A stretch of DNA of 22,612 bases from CALFMR01 sp035550595 (GTDB taxonomy: Bacteria; Acidobacteriota; Vicinamibacteria; Vicinamibacterales; SCN-69-37): positions 1 through 22,612 of the forward strand of contig DASZOV010000082.1 in NCBI GenBank assembly GCA_035550595.1, written 5' to 3'. Below are positions 1 through 6,002 of this stretch, one piece after another. The notes under the pieces are model-generated. The model worked only from the letters and a program-made list of their open reading frames with translations, ran no database searches and was not told the DNA's origin. The number at the start of each line of letters is the position of its first letter. The stretch's first letter is position 1. Made by a program: the position numbers and the translations under genes.

Positions 1-1
1 G

Positions 2-763
2 CTCGGCGCCAGCCAGGCCATCGGCGAGCACGCGACGATGGCCACGATCGACGCCTACACGGCGACGAGCAACTCGGCCTCCGCCAAGCTGTCGGCCACC
101 GACAACGTGCTGGCGGGCATCGTCGACAAGCTGAGCTCGGCGATTGTCACCGGCACGAGCGCGCGCGGGTCCACGGTCGACCAGACGGCGCGCGACTCGG
201 CGGCGCAGGCGATTCGCGGGCTGCGCGATTCGCTCGTCACCGACTTCAACACGACTTTCAACGGTACCTACCTGTTCTCGGGCACGGCCGTCGACCAGCC
301 GTCGTACGCGCAGGTGGGCGGCGTCTGGACGTATCAGGGCAACGCCGACACCGCCCAAGTGGAAGTCCAGCACGGCCAGCTCGTCTCGACGACGGTCAAC
401 GGCCAGGCGGTGGCGCAAGGCTCGGACACGACCGACGTCTTCACGACGCTCGACCAGCTCGCCGACGCGATCGAAGCGGGCGACGACGACGCGATCACGA
501 ACGGGCTGTCGGCGCTCGACCGCGCGTTCGACCGCACGCTCCAGGCTCAGGGCCGGCTGGGCGCGGCCGAGAACAGCGTCGACGACGCGACGGCGCGGCT
601 GCAGGTGCTGCGGCAGGCGGCCGACACGCGGCGGTCGACGCTCGAGGATGCGAATCTCGCCGAGTCGGCCACCAAGATGTCGCAGGCCGACACGGCCTAT
701 CGGGCGGCGCTCGGCGCGGTCAGCTCCGCCGAACGGCAGTCGCTCCTGGACTACCTGCAGTGA
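2..763 (+). CDS. flgL: Flagellar hook-associated protein 3 (FlgL), C-terminal part; 5' end outside window
   Basis: FlgL forms the hook-filament junction with FlgK. The frame is open from base 2, so the gene starts before the window; 253 residues are visible. The FlgL signature is an asparagine-rich stretch ending in TYLFSGT, followed by a variable insert with YQGNADTAQVEV. The C-terminal helix is flagellin-like: DANLAESATKMSQADTAYRA and then a SLLDYLQ end, as in other FlgL proteins. An internal ATG at 38 falls inside the conserved helical region and is unlikely to be the start. The stop TGA overlaps the ATG of fliW by one base, so the two are probably translationally coupled. Identification is firm; the upstream part, probably including flgK, is not seen. 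Confidence 0.93.
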   Translation, partial: LGASQAIGEHATMATIDAYTATSNSASAKLSATDNVLAGIVDKLSSAIVTGTSARGSTVDQTARDSAAQAIRGLRDSLVTDFNTTFNGTYLFSGTAVDQPSYAQVGGVWTYQGNADTAQVEVQHGQLVSTTVNGQAVAQGSDTTDVFTTLDQLADAIEAGDDDAITNGLSALDRAFDRTLQAQGRLGAAENSVDDATARLQVLRQAADTRRSTLEDANLAESATKMSQADTAYRAALGAVSSAERQSLLDYLQ

Positions 764-1155
764 TGACCGACGTCGCCGTACACGAAGAGGTCGTGACGTT
801 CGCCGACGGGCTGCCCGGCTTCGAATCGAATCATCGGTTCGTGCTGGTCGGCTCGCCGTCGCTCGATCCGTTCACGCTGCTCCAGGGCGTGGGCCCGGAC
901 GCGCCGTCGTTCGTCGCGATCGATCCGCGGCAGGTCGAGCCGGCGTTTGCGGGCGAGATCGGGAGCGCCGACCGCGCGCGTCTCGACGCGGCGCCCGACG
1001 CGCCGCTCGTGTGGCTCGCGCTCGTCTCGGCGCACGAGCACGCGCCGGCCACCGTCAACCTGCGCGCGCCCATCGTCATCAACCCGGCGTCGATGCGCGG
1101 CATTCAGATCGTGCCGGTGGAAAGTCCGTACCGGCTCGATCATCCGCTGGGGTGA
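763..1155 (+). CDS. fliW: Flagellar assembly factor FliW
   Basis: FliW (130 aa) binds flagellin and, when freed by flagellin export, binds and antagonises CsrA. This relieves CsrA repression of flagellin translation. The family pattern is visible: a start with VTFADGLPGFE, then FVLVGSPSLDPFTLLQ, FVAIDP in the middle, and VNLRAPIVINPASMRGIQIV with a short SPYRLDHPL tail. The ATG at 763 overlaps the flgL stop; a GTG one codon earlier is possible but less likely. csrA begins three bases after the stop. The order flgL-fliW-csrA is the same as in Bacillus, which supports the partner-switch role. Length is normal for the family. Confidence 0.95.
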   Translation: MTDVAVHEEVVTFADGLPGFESNHRFVLVGSPSLDPFTLLQGVGPDAPSFVAIDPRQVEPAFAGEIGSADRARLDAAPDAPLVWLALVSAHEHAPATVNLRAPIVINPASMRGIQIVPVESPYRLDHPLG

Positions 1156-1158
1156 CGC

Positions 1159-1410
1159 GTGCTCGTCTTCACCCGCAAGGCGGACGAGGCGATCGTCATC
1201 GGAGACGGCATCGAGGTGAAAGTGCTGCGCATCGGGCGCGACGCGGTGCGCATCGGTGTCACGGCCGCGCCGCACGTGCCGGTGCACCGGCGGGAAATCT
1301 ACGATCAAATCCGAGCGGCCAATGCCTCGGCGGCCGCCGAACCGGATGCCGCGCGGGCGCTCGTCTCGCGTCTGCGGCAACGCGCAACGCGGCAGGAGCC
1401 GCACGACTGA
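1159..1410 (+). CDS. csrA: Carbon storage regulator CsrA, long form
   Basis: CsrA is a dimeric RNA-binding protein that represses translation by binding GGA motifs around ribosome binding sites. The N-terminal ~50 residues are canonical: MLVFTRKADEAIVIGD, VRIGVTAAPHVPVHR and EIYDQI. The RNA-contacting arginine in VHRREI is present. At 83 aa it is about 20 residues longer than the classical 61-aa protein, with an Ala/Arg-rich tail. In FliW-partnered CsrA proteins the C-terminal extension is where FliW is known to act, so the tail may be functional here (inference). The start is GTG; no ATG is available at the conserved N terminus. The stop overlaps the ATG of the next gene by one base. A probable target is the fliC leader at 5670-5742. 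Confidence 0.95.
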   Translation: MLVFTRKADEAIVIGDGIEVKVLRIGRDAVRIGVTAAPHVPVHRREIYDQIRAANASAAAEPDAARALVSRLRQRATRQEPHD

Positions 1411-2375
1411 TGTTCACCTGCGAGGACTGGCGAGCGGAACCGGCGGCCGTGATTCAGCCGCTCATCGAGGCGGAGGCGGATCGCTGGCGCGCCGAGCTCG
1501 ACTGGGACGTCACCGAGGCGTGGCGCACCATCGAGCCGTCGCGCGCCGATGGCCGGCTGGCGGGCTTCATCCTGCGTGACGATTTCTCGCGCATCGCCGG
1601 CTGGACGTGCTTCCTGGTCCATGGCGACATGCTGCAGGTCGCGATGTTCGTCGCCGAGACGGCCGGCGCCGCCACGGCGCTCGTCGACGCGATCCGGCGA
1701 TCGCCATCGGCCGCGCGCGCGTCGATCGCCACGGTGTGCTGCCGCGGCGGCGCGCCCGGACTGGCCGAAGCGCTCGAGCGCGCGGGCTTTGCGACGGCGA
1801 CCTACCGCTATCTCTCAACGCCCGTACATGCCGCGGTGGCCGTCGACGTGCCGTTCCGCCTGCGGCCGTGGCACATGGGCGACGTCGAGCCGTTCGTGAC
1901 GTTGTGCGCGCGGTCGTATGAAGATGCCTCCGACGTGCGCGCGTTCGCGCCGCGTGGGCTGGACGCCGAGTGGATCGACTACGTTCGCGGTCTGCTCGCC
2001 ACGTCGGCGTGCGGGCGATTCCGGCCCGACCTCAGCGTCATGGCGGATCTCGACGGGACGCGCCGGTTGGCGGGCGCCGTCTTCGCGAGCGAGCTCGCGC
2101 CGGGCACCGCGCACCTGGCGCAGGTGGCCGTCGACCCTTCTGCGCGCGGCCGCGGTCTCGGCACCGCGCTCGTGGCACGCGCCGTGGCCGAAGCCGCCTC
2201 GCACGGCTTCACGCAGGCGACGCTCCTCGTCGCGGCGGACAACCGCCGCGCCGCTTCCATCTACGAACGTTTGGGATTCCGTGATCGCGCGACGTTCGTC
2301 GTCGCGGTCTGCGATCAGCCGCGGCGGTTGACGAGCGTGGCGCTCGAGACCGGCGGCGCCAGCACGCGCCGGTAG
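1410..2375 (+). CDS. Tandem GNAT-family N-acetyltransferase in the flgL-fliW-csrA operon
   Basis: A 321-aa protein. The C-terminal half, from about residue 153, is a clear GNAT domain. It has the acetyl-CoA loop VDPSARGRGLGTALVARAV (the R/Q-x-x-G-x-G/A type) and the closing NRRAASIYERLGF motif. The N-terminal ~150 residues look like a second, degenerate GNAT-like domain without a clear acetyl-CoA loop. The ATG at 1410 overlaps the csrA stop by one base, so it belongs to the same transcript. Substrate is unknown. In Bacillus Sps and pseudaminate pathways a GNAT (SpsD/PseH) acetylates the 4-amino sugar nucleotide, and no other GNAT is in this window, so that is one candidate role (inference). 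Acetylation of flagellin or another protein is an alternative. Its 3' end overlaps the opposing chaperone gene by 61 bases. Confidence 0.85.
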   Translation: MFTCEDWRAEPAAVIQPLIEAEADRWRAELDWDVTEAWRTIEPSRADGRLAGFILRDDFSRIAGWTCFLVHGDMLQVAMFVAETAGAATALVDAIRRSPSAARASIATVCCRGGAPGLAEALERAGFATATYRYLSTPVHAAVAVDVPFRLRPWHMGDVEPFVTLCARSYEDASDVRAFAPRGLDAEWIDYVRGLLATSACGRFRPDLSVMADLDGTRRLAGAVFASELAPGTAHLAQVAVDPSARGRGLGTALVARAVAEAASHGFTQATLLVAADNRRAASIYERLGFRDRATFVVAVCDQPRRLTSVALETGGASTRR

Positions 2376-2788
2376 GCGGCGAGCGTCGTCTCGCCGCGCT
2401 CGAGGCTCGCGACCGCGGAGCGATGCGCGAGCTCGGCATCGGCCAGCGCCGAGAGCGAGGCCTGATCGGTGCGCAGGATCGACGCGACGAGGTCGGCGGC
2501 TTCGCGGTGCAGCGCGGCGACTTCGTCGAAGCCGGGCGTCTCGGCCGCCAGATCGCGGTGCGTCGTGAGCGCGAGCCGCACGGCGCGCAGATCGTCTTCA
2601 ATGGTCACCAGGCTGCGCATGATGTGATCACGCTCGTCGGCGGTGGCGCCGAACGCCTGGAAATCGCGTGCGTGCGTGACCGATCGCTGCTGACCCGAGA
2701 CGTCGGCCAGCCGGCGGAGCAGGCTCAGCTCGGCCTCGATGCCGGCGCGGTACTGCTCGATGAGGCGCGCGAGCTCGTCGGGGGTCAC
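2315..2788 (-). CDS. FliT/FlgN-like flagellar export chaperone
   Basis: A 157-aa, almost entirely helical protein with repeated Leu/Ala heptads. It begins TPDELARLIEQYRAGIEAELSLLRRLADV and continues with DERDHIMRSLVTIEDDLRAVR; this is the shape of FlgN/FliT export chaperones. The start is a GTG at 2788-2786, which overlaps the fliS TGA as GTGA. A reading frame extends further upstream inside fliS, but that part is Arg-rich out-of-frame translation. Position directly after fliD-fliS suggests FliT (the FliD chaperone); the sequence looks equally FlgN-like, and FlgN serves FlgK and FlgL. The last 61 bases run antisense to the end of the GNAT gene. Family level is likely; the exact partner is uncertain. 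Confidence 0.72.
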   Translation of the reverse strand: MTPDELARLIEQYRAGIEAELSLLRRLADVSGQQRSVTHARDFQAFGATADERDHIMRSLVTIEDDLRAVRLALTTHRDLAAETPGFDEVAALHREAADLVASILRTDQASLSALADAELAHRSAVASLERGETTLAAYRRVLAPPVSSATLVNRRG

Positions 2789-3177
2789 GCGTGGGCCTCG
2801 GTTGGCGACGCGGACGCGATCGTGTGCCAGGCGCCGCGCAGCGTCTCGAGCACGCGGCGCGTCTCCTCGATGGGCTGCGCGTCCTGCTTGGCGATGGCGT
2901 CGAGCAGCCGCGACTGCATCCACCCGTAGAGTCGATCCAGCTCGGCGGCAATCGCGCCGCCGCGTTCCATGTCCAGCGTGCTCTGCAGCTCGCCGATGAT
3001 CGCCAGCGTCTTCGACAGTGCCGTCCGGCGCGTCGGGATGTCGCGGCGCAGCATCGCGTCGCGCGCGGTCGCCGTGTGGCGCAGCGCCGCGTCGTAGAGC
3101 AGGACGACGAGCTCGAGCGGACGGCTCGACTGAACCTGGGTGGCGAGGTACTGGTTGGCGACCGACGTCGGGGTCAT
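2785..3177 (-). CDS. fliS: Flagellin export chaperone FliS
   Basis: FliS (130 aa) binds the C terminus of newly made flagellin, prevents early polymerisation and delivers it to the export gate. The family hallmarks are present: an NQYLATQVQSSRPLELVVLLYDAALRH N-terminal region and later helices with ELDRLYGWMQSRLLDAIAKQD. The ETLRGAWHTI segment near the C terminus is also typical. The ATG at 3177 lies 11 bases after the fliD stop, and the stop overlaps the next start. The order fliD-fliS-chaperone is a standard late-flagellar operon. Confidence 0.95.
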   Translation of the reverse strand: MTPTSVANQYLATQVQSSRPLELVVLLYDAALRHTATARDAMLRRDIPTRRTALSKTLAIIGELQSTLDMERGGAIAAELDRLYGWMQSRLLDAIAKQDAQPIEETRRVLETLRGAWHTIASASPTEAHA

Positions 3178-3188
3178 GGGCGTGCGAT

Positions 3189-4556
3189 TCAGAGGGACGT
3201 GCCGAGGTTCGCGCCGAAGCTCGACAGCGACGACGTCTGGCTCTTCAACTGCGACATGATGAGGTCGGCCTGCGTGAACTGCTGCTGCAGCGTGTCGCGC
3301 TGCTGCGCCAGCCGCGCCTGCATGTCCTGGATCTGCTGATCCATCGACTTGATCTGCCGCGTCAGCGTGTCGGTCGCGGTCGAGAGAAAGCCGTTCGCCT
3401 GCGAGTAGCCGTCGAGCACGCTCGAGACCGCGGTGAACGCGCCATCGGTGCCCGACAGCAGATCGCGGACATCTGCCTCGTTGTTGACGAGCGCGGTCGT
3501 GAGCGTGTTCGTATCGAGCGACAACGTGCCGTCGCGCTGGAACTCGACGCCGATCTCCGAGAGACGGGTCAGCACGTCCGATCCGTGCGCGCCGAGGAGC
3601 GTCGTGCGCAGGCTGCCGCTCAATTGCCGCAGGAGCGCGTCGCGGCCGATGCTCGACGTGTCGCCCTGGGCTGCGGCCGTCCGCTGGTCGTTGATGAACG
3701 ACGCGATGTCGTTGTACGACTTGACGAACGCGTCGAGCTTCGCGGCGAACGCCGAGCTGTCCGACGTCACGCCGATGTGCACCGTCGTGTTCGGATCCTT
3801 CGCGTAGGCCGTGAACGTGACGCCGGGAATGACGTCGGTGAACGTGTTCGAGCTGCTGGTGACGGCGATGTTGTTGACGAGCAGCGAGGCATCCGACGCG
3901 TTGACGGCGTTGTCCTCCGCCGAATCGCCCGAGATGCCGTTGCCGTCCGTGTCGGCGAACGTGACGCCGGCGCCGCCGGTCAGCCCGTTCGTGATCGTGA
4001 AGCCGTTCGCCTCGCCGCTGAGCGATCCGGTGAGCGTCAGCCGATAGGCATCGGTGCCGGTTCGAATCACGGCCGCGTGAACGCCGATGCCGTCCGTGTT
4101 GTTGATGGCGTCGGCCACGCCCTGCAGCGTGACGTCGCCGGCGACGGTCACCGCGACTCCGCCAATCGTGAGCGATCCGCCGCTCGCGACGACCGTCGTC
4201 GCCGCGTCGGGCGAGACCGACGTCGACGCGGTCACCTGCGCGCGCGCGAGGTCGTTGACGACGACGTCGTAGTCGCCCCCGGTGGCCGTGCCCGTGGTCG
4301 AGACGGACACCGCCGAGGGCGCGCTCGACTGCGCGGTGAAGGACGACGTGGTCGACAGATCCGCCAGGTCCTCGGCCGCTGATTGCAGCGTCGCGACCTG
4401 CGACTTCAGCGTGCCGTAGGTCGTGACCTGCGACTGCAGCGCGGACTGCTGCGTCTGCAGGGCCGTGAGCGGCTGGCTGGCCTGGTCCATCAGCGCGTTC
4501 AACACCGTGTTGAAGTCGATGTCGTTGAACCCGCTGAAGGTGATCGTCGATCCCAC
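3189..4556 (-). CDS. fliD: Filament cap protein FliD (hook-associated protein 2)
   Basis: FliD (455 aa) forms the pentameric cap that folds flagellin subunits at the filament tip. The N-terminal domain shows the FliD_N features: FNDIDFNTVLNALMDQ, a coiled-coil stretch QTQQSALQSQVTTYGTLKSQV, and SVSTTGTATGGDYDVVVNDLARAQ. The C-terminal FliD_C part has AFVKSYNDIASFINDQ, LSEIGVEFQRDGTLSLD and a final long coiled coil rich in Gln. The start is GTG at 4556-4554, preceded on the minus strand by AAGGA with a 7-base spacer, which decides the start. A sigma-28-like site lies about 115 bases upstream. Length is typical. Confidence 0.95.
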   Translation of the reverse strand: MGSTITFSGFNDIDFNTVLNALMDQASQPLTALQTQQSALQSQVTTYGTLKSQVATLQSAAEDLADLSTTSSFTAQSSAPSAVSVSTTGTATGGDYDVVVNDLARAQVTASTSVSPDAATTVVASGGSLTIGGVAVTVAGDVTLQGVADAINNTDGIGVHAAVIRTGTDAYRLTLTGSLSGEANGFTITNGLTGGAGVTFADTDGNGISGDSAEDNAVNASDASLLVNNIAVTSSSNTFTDVIPGVTFTAYAKDPNTTVHIGVTSDSSAFAAKLDAFVKSYNDIASFINDQRTAAAQGDTSSIGRDALLRQLSGSLRTTLLGAHGSDVLTRLSEIGVEFQRDGTLSLDTNTLTTALVNNEADVRDLLSGTDGAFTAVSSVLDGYSQANGFLSTATDTLTRQIKSMDQQIQDMQARLAQQRDTLQQQFTQADLIMSQLKSQTSSLSSFGANLGTSL

Positions 4557-4563
4557 GGGGGAG

Positions 4564-4568
4564 TCCTT
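4564..4568 (-). promoter_or_regulatory. Ribosome binding site of fliD (decides GTG start)
   Basis: On the minus strand AAGGA lies 7 bases before the GTG codon of fliD. No ATG in the conserved N-terminal region gives a better start. Confidence 0.6.
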
Positions 4569-4574
4569 TCGGGA

Positions 4575-4612
4575 AAACTTCGAACTTGGAACTTCGAACT
4601 ACGAACTACGGA
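4575..4612. repeat. Short-unit repeat block, left arm (GAACTTC/GAACTAC units)
   Basis: Tandem degenerate 6-8 base units of the type GAACTTC, GAACTTG and GAACTAC, in the fliD leader. The block AACTTCGAACTTGG also appears in reverse orientation in the right arm at 4724-4760, so the two form an interrupted inverted repeat around the predicted fliD promoter. Confidence 0.7.
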
Positions 4613-4668
4613 CTGCGTGCCGAATCGTGCAGGCCGGACGTAGCTCTCGCAGAGACCAGCTCTTTGAT

Positions 4669-4696
4669 GTATCGGCGCGATCGGCCCGGCTGCTTA
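4669..4696 (-). promoter_or_regulatory. Candidate sigma-28 (FliA) promoter for fliD-fliS-chaperone operon
   Basis: The minus strand reads TAAGCAGC, a 12-base spacer, then GCCGATAC. The sigma-28 consensus is TAAAGTTT, 11 bases, GCCGATAA. The -10 part is excellent; the -35 part is weaker and the spacer is one base long. It lies between the fliC terminator and fliD, where a late-class promoter is expected. Confidence 0.5.
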
Positions 4697-4723
4697 TCCT
4701 GCCGAAGCGCTCAACGAACCGGA

Positions 4724-4760
4724 ACCCAAGTTCGAAGTTCATAGTTCGAAGTTCGAAGTT
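4724..4760. repeat. Short-unit repeat block, right arm (GTTCGAA units)
   Basis: Degenerate repeats of AGTTCGAA/AGTTCATA. It is the inverted partner of the block at 4575-4612. It lies downstream of fliC and upstream of the fliD promoter. Confidence 0.7.
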
Positions 4761-4764
4761 GAGC

Positions 4765-4781
4765 CTGACACGTCGTGTCAG
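4765..4781. repeat. Palindrome CTGACACG-T-CGTGTCAG
   Basis: Two perfect 8-base arms around a single central base, directly downstream of the fliC terminator stem (minus strand). It could be a second stem of the termination region, a protein-binding operator, or a REP-like unit. No function can be assigned from sequence alone. Confidence 0.6.
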
Positions 4782-4784
4782 AAA

Positions 4785-4815
4785 CGCGCACGCCCGCGCG
4801 AGGCGGGCGTGCGTG
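4785..4815 (-). terminator. Intrinsic terminator-like hairpin downstream of fliC
   Basis: The arms 4788-4797 and 4803-4812 pair perfectly (10 bp, GC-rich) around a 5-base loop, and the stem extends by about three more pairs including one G-U. Read on the minus strand, the stem is followed by a short TTTCT tract. It begins about 50 bases after the fliC stop. The T-tract is short, so it may be only partly efficient. Confidence 0.65.
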
Positions 4816-4868
4816 CGAGAGGATGACGCGGGATGGACGGCTGGGGACGACCATCCACGCGTGGAGGC

Positions 4869-5669
4869 CTACCGCAACAGCGACAGGACCGCGCTGCTCT
4901 GGCTGTTCGCCTGGGCCAGCGCCGCGAGGCCGCTCTGCGTGAGGACGCTGTAGCGCGTGAGGTTCGCCGACTCCTCCGCGATGTTCGCGTCGCGGATCCG
5001 GCTCTCGGCTGCGCTCGTGTTGACGATCTGCGACTGGGCGAGCGAGGTGGCGAACTGCAGCCGGTTCTCGAGCGTGCCGACCGTGGCCTGCGCGGTGCCG
5101 AGCGTCTTGACCGCCGCCGCGATGTCCGACACGGCCGTCGCCGCCGACGCCGCGTCGGCGATGGTCGAGGCGTTGATGCCCAACGCCGTGGTCGTGACGC
5201 CGCCAATCGTGCCGCCGATGACGCCGTTCGCGCCGTCGTTGCTGACGAACACCGAGAAGCCCTGGTCGGCCGTCAGGCCGGCGACGTTCGCTTCACGATC
5301 GATTTCCCCGAGGACGTCCTGGAACTCCTTGTTGAGCACGTCGCGGTCGACCGACGAGCTGGACGAGGCCGACTCGGTGGCGAGCGTCGAGAGACGATCG
5401 AGCAGCGTCGAGATGTTGTTGAGCGCGCCGTCCTTGATCTGGAGCGTGGAGAGACCGTCGCCGGCGTTGCGGACGCCCTGGTTCAGGACCGCCTGCTGCG
5501 AACGGTAGCTGTTGGCCACGACGAGACCGGCCGCGTCGTCGCCCGACCGGTTGATGCGGTAGCCGCTCGAAAGACGCGTGAGGGCCTGCTGCAGGCCGAT
5601 GTTGGTCGTGTTGAGGTTCGCCTGGGCGTTGCTCGCCGAGACGTTGGAAACAACTGAAAACGAAGCCAT
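4869..5669 (-). CDS. fliC: Flagellin
   Basis: The filament subunit, 266 aa, a short flagellin. The conserved N-terminal D0/D1 part reads NLNTTNIGLQQALTRLSSGYRINRSGDDAAGL. The C-terminal part has TLENRLQFATSLAQSQIVNTSAAESRIRDANIAEESANLTR and ends AVLSLLR. The central region (about residues 100-190) is small and rich in Ala, Ser, Thr and Val, with a SSSSSV stretch; exposed Ser/Thr there are candidate O-glycosylation sites (inference, given the nearby Maf and nonulosonate genes). The ATG at 5669 has a strong AAGGAGG 8 bases upstream. It is monocistronic between a sigma-28 promoter and a hairpin terminator. Translation is probably controlled by CsrA/FliW through its structured leader. Confidence 0.96.
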   Translation of the reverse strand: MASFSVVSNVSASNAQANLNTTNIGLQQALTRLSSGYRINRSGDDAAGLVVANSYRSQQAVLNQGVRNAGDGLSTLQIKDGALNNISTLLDRLSTLATESASSSSSVDRDVLNKEFQDVLGEIDREANVAGLTADQGFSVFVSNDGANGVIGGTIGGVTTTALGINASTIADAASAATAVSDIAAAVKTLGTAQATVGTLENRLQFATSLAQSQIVNTSAAESRIRDANIAEESANLTRYSVLTQSGLAALAQANSQSSAVLSLLR

Positions 5670-5742
5670 GAACCTGTCCTCCTTGAAGCGATCGGCCGGC
5701 GTCCTTGCCAGCGCCCGCGGCGACCGCCGTCAGGCAAGGAGG
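5670..5742 (-). promoter_or_regulatory. Structured fliC leader with ribosome binding site and GGA motifs (putative CsrA target)
   Basis: The minus-strand leader contains arms TCCTTGCC (5733-5740) and GGCAAGGA (5702-5709, written on the opposite strand) that pair perfectly, with a GGCG-GT-CGCC hairpin inside. Two CsrA-type GGA positions are present: one in GCAAGGACG and one in the AAGGAGGAC ribosome binding site (5678-5684). In Bacillus hag, CsrA binds such a pair, one overlapping the Shine-Dalgarno. With csrA and fliW in the same window, that regulation is likely here but not shown. Confidence 0.5.
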
Positions 5743-5769
5743 TAATCGGAGGGGAATGGGGAAGCTTTA
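5743..5769 (-). promoter_or_regulatory. Sigma-28 (FliA) promoter of fliC
   Basis: The minus strand reads TAAAGCTT (5762-5769), exactly 11 bases, then TCCGATTA (5743-5750). The consensus is TAAAGTTT-N11-GCCGATAA, so 13 of 16 defined bases match with exact spacing. It lies about 75 bases upstream of the fliC start. The -35 box is separated by one base from the left inverted repeat that begins at 5771. Confidence 0.85.
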
Positions 5770-5770
5770 G

Positions 5771-6001
5771 GGACGAGGGTTCCGGGTTCCTGGGTTCAAG
5801 GTTCCGGGGTTCGGGTTCCGGGTTTCAGGTTCGTTGGTTCCGCGTTCGGAGGTTCCAGGTGCGGGTGGTTCCGCGTTCCAGGTGCGGCGGGTTCCCGGTT
5901 CTTCATTCGCGTCTTCGCGTCTTCGCGTGAAGCTCCGGTTCCGGGTTCTGCGTGGTTCGGCGCGGCCCTTCGGGCGCGCCGGGTTCCGGGTTCCAGGTTC
6001 G
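5771..6001 (+). repeat. Left copy of ~230-bp inverted repeat flanking the glycosyltransferase gene
   Basis: This 231-bp stretch of GGTTCCGGGTTC-like units is repeated in reverse orientation at 7574-7792. By eye the outermost 35 bases (starting GGACGAGGGTTCCGGG) are identical in the two copies, the outer ~100 bases differ at only about four positions, and similarity continues with small gaps to the inner end (GGGTTCCAGGTTCG). The inner edge touches the glycosyltransferase stop codon and the outer edge abuts the fliC promoter. It fills the non-coding region 5770-6002; no gene is supported inside it. Confidence 0.9.
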
Positions 6002-6002
6002 G

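Larger units (their letters stand above)
4557..4868. other. Intergenic region between fliC and fliD (312 bp) with repeats, palindrome and promoter
   Basis: There is no gene here. Reading on the minus strand from fliC, it holds a GC hairpin terminator (4785-4815), an 8-bp-arm palindrome (4765-4781), a block of GTTCGAA-type short repeats (4724-4760), a sigma-28-like site (4669-4696), an inverted copy of the short-repeat block (4575-4612) and then the fliD ribosome binding site. A reading frame crossing it on the plus strand has no coding character. Confidence 0.7.

Noticed and set aside
751..1404. Long antisense open frame opposite fliW and csrA
   Set aside because: Arg/Asp/His-rich composition typical of the shadow strand of GC-rich genes; the plus-strand genes are clear family members.
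3018..4382. Long plus-strand open frame opposite fliD
   Set aside because: Low-complexity Arg/Val/Glu-rich shadow of fliD without any recognisable motif.
5771..6001. CRISPR-like or tandem repeat array in the GGTTCCGGG-rich region
   Set aside because: Units are short, degenerate and without regular spacers, and the whole block is one arm of a large inverted repeat.
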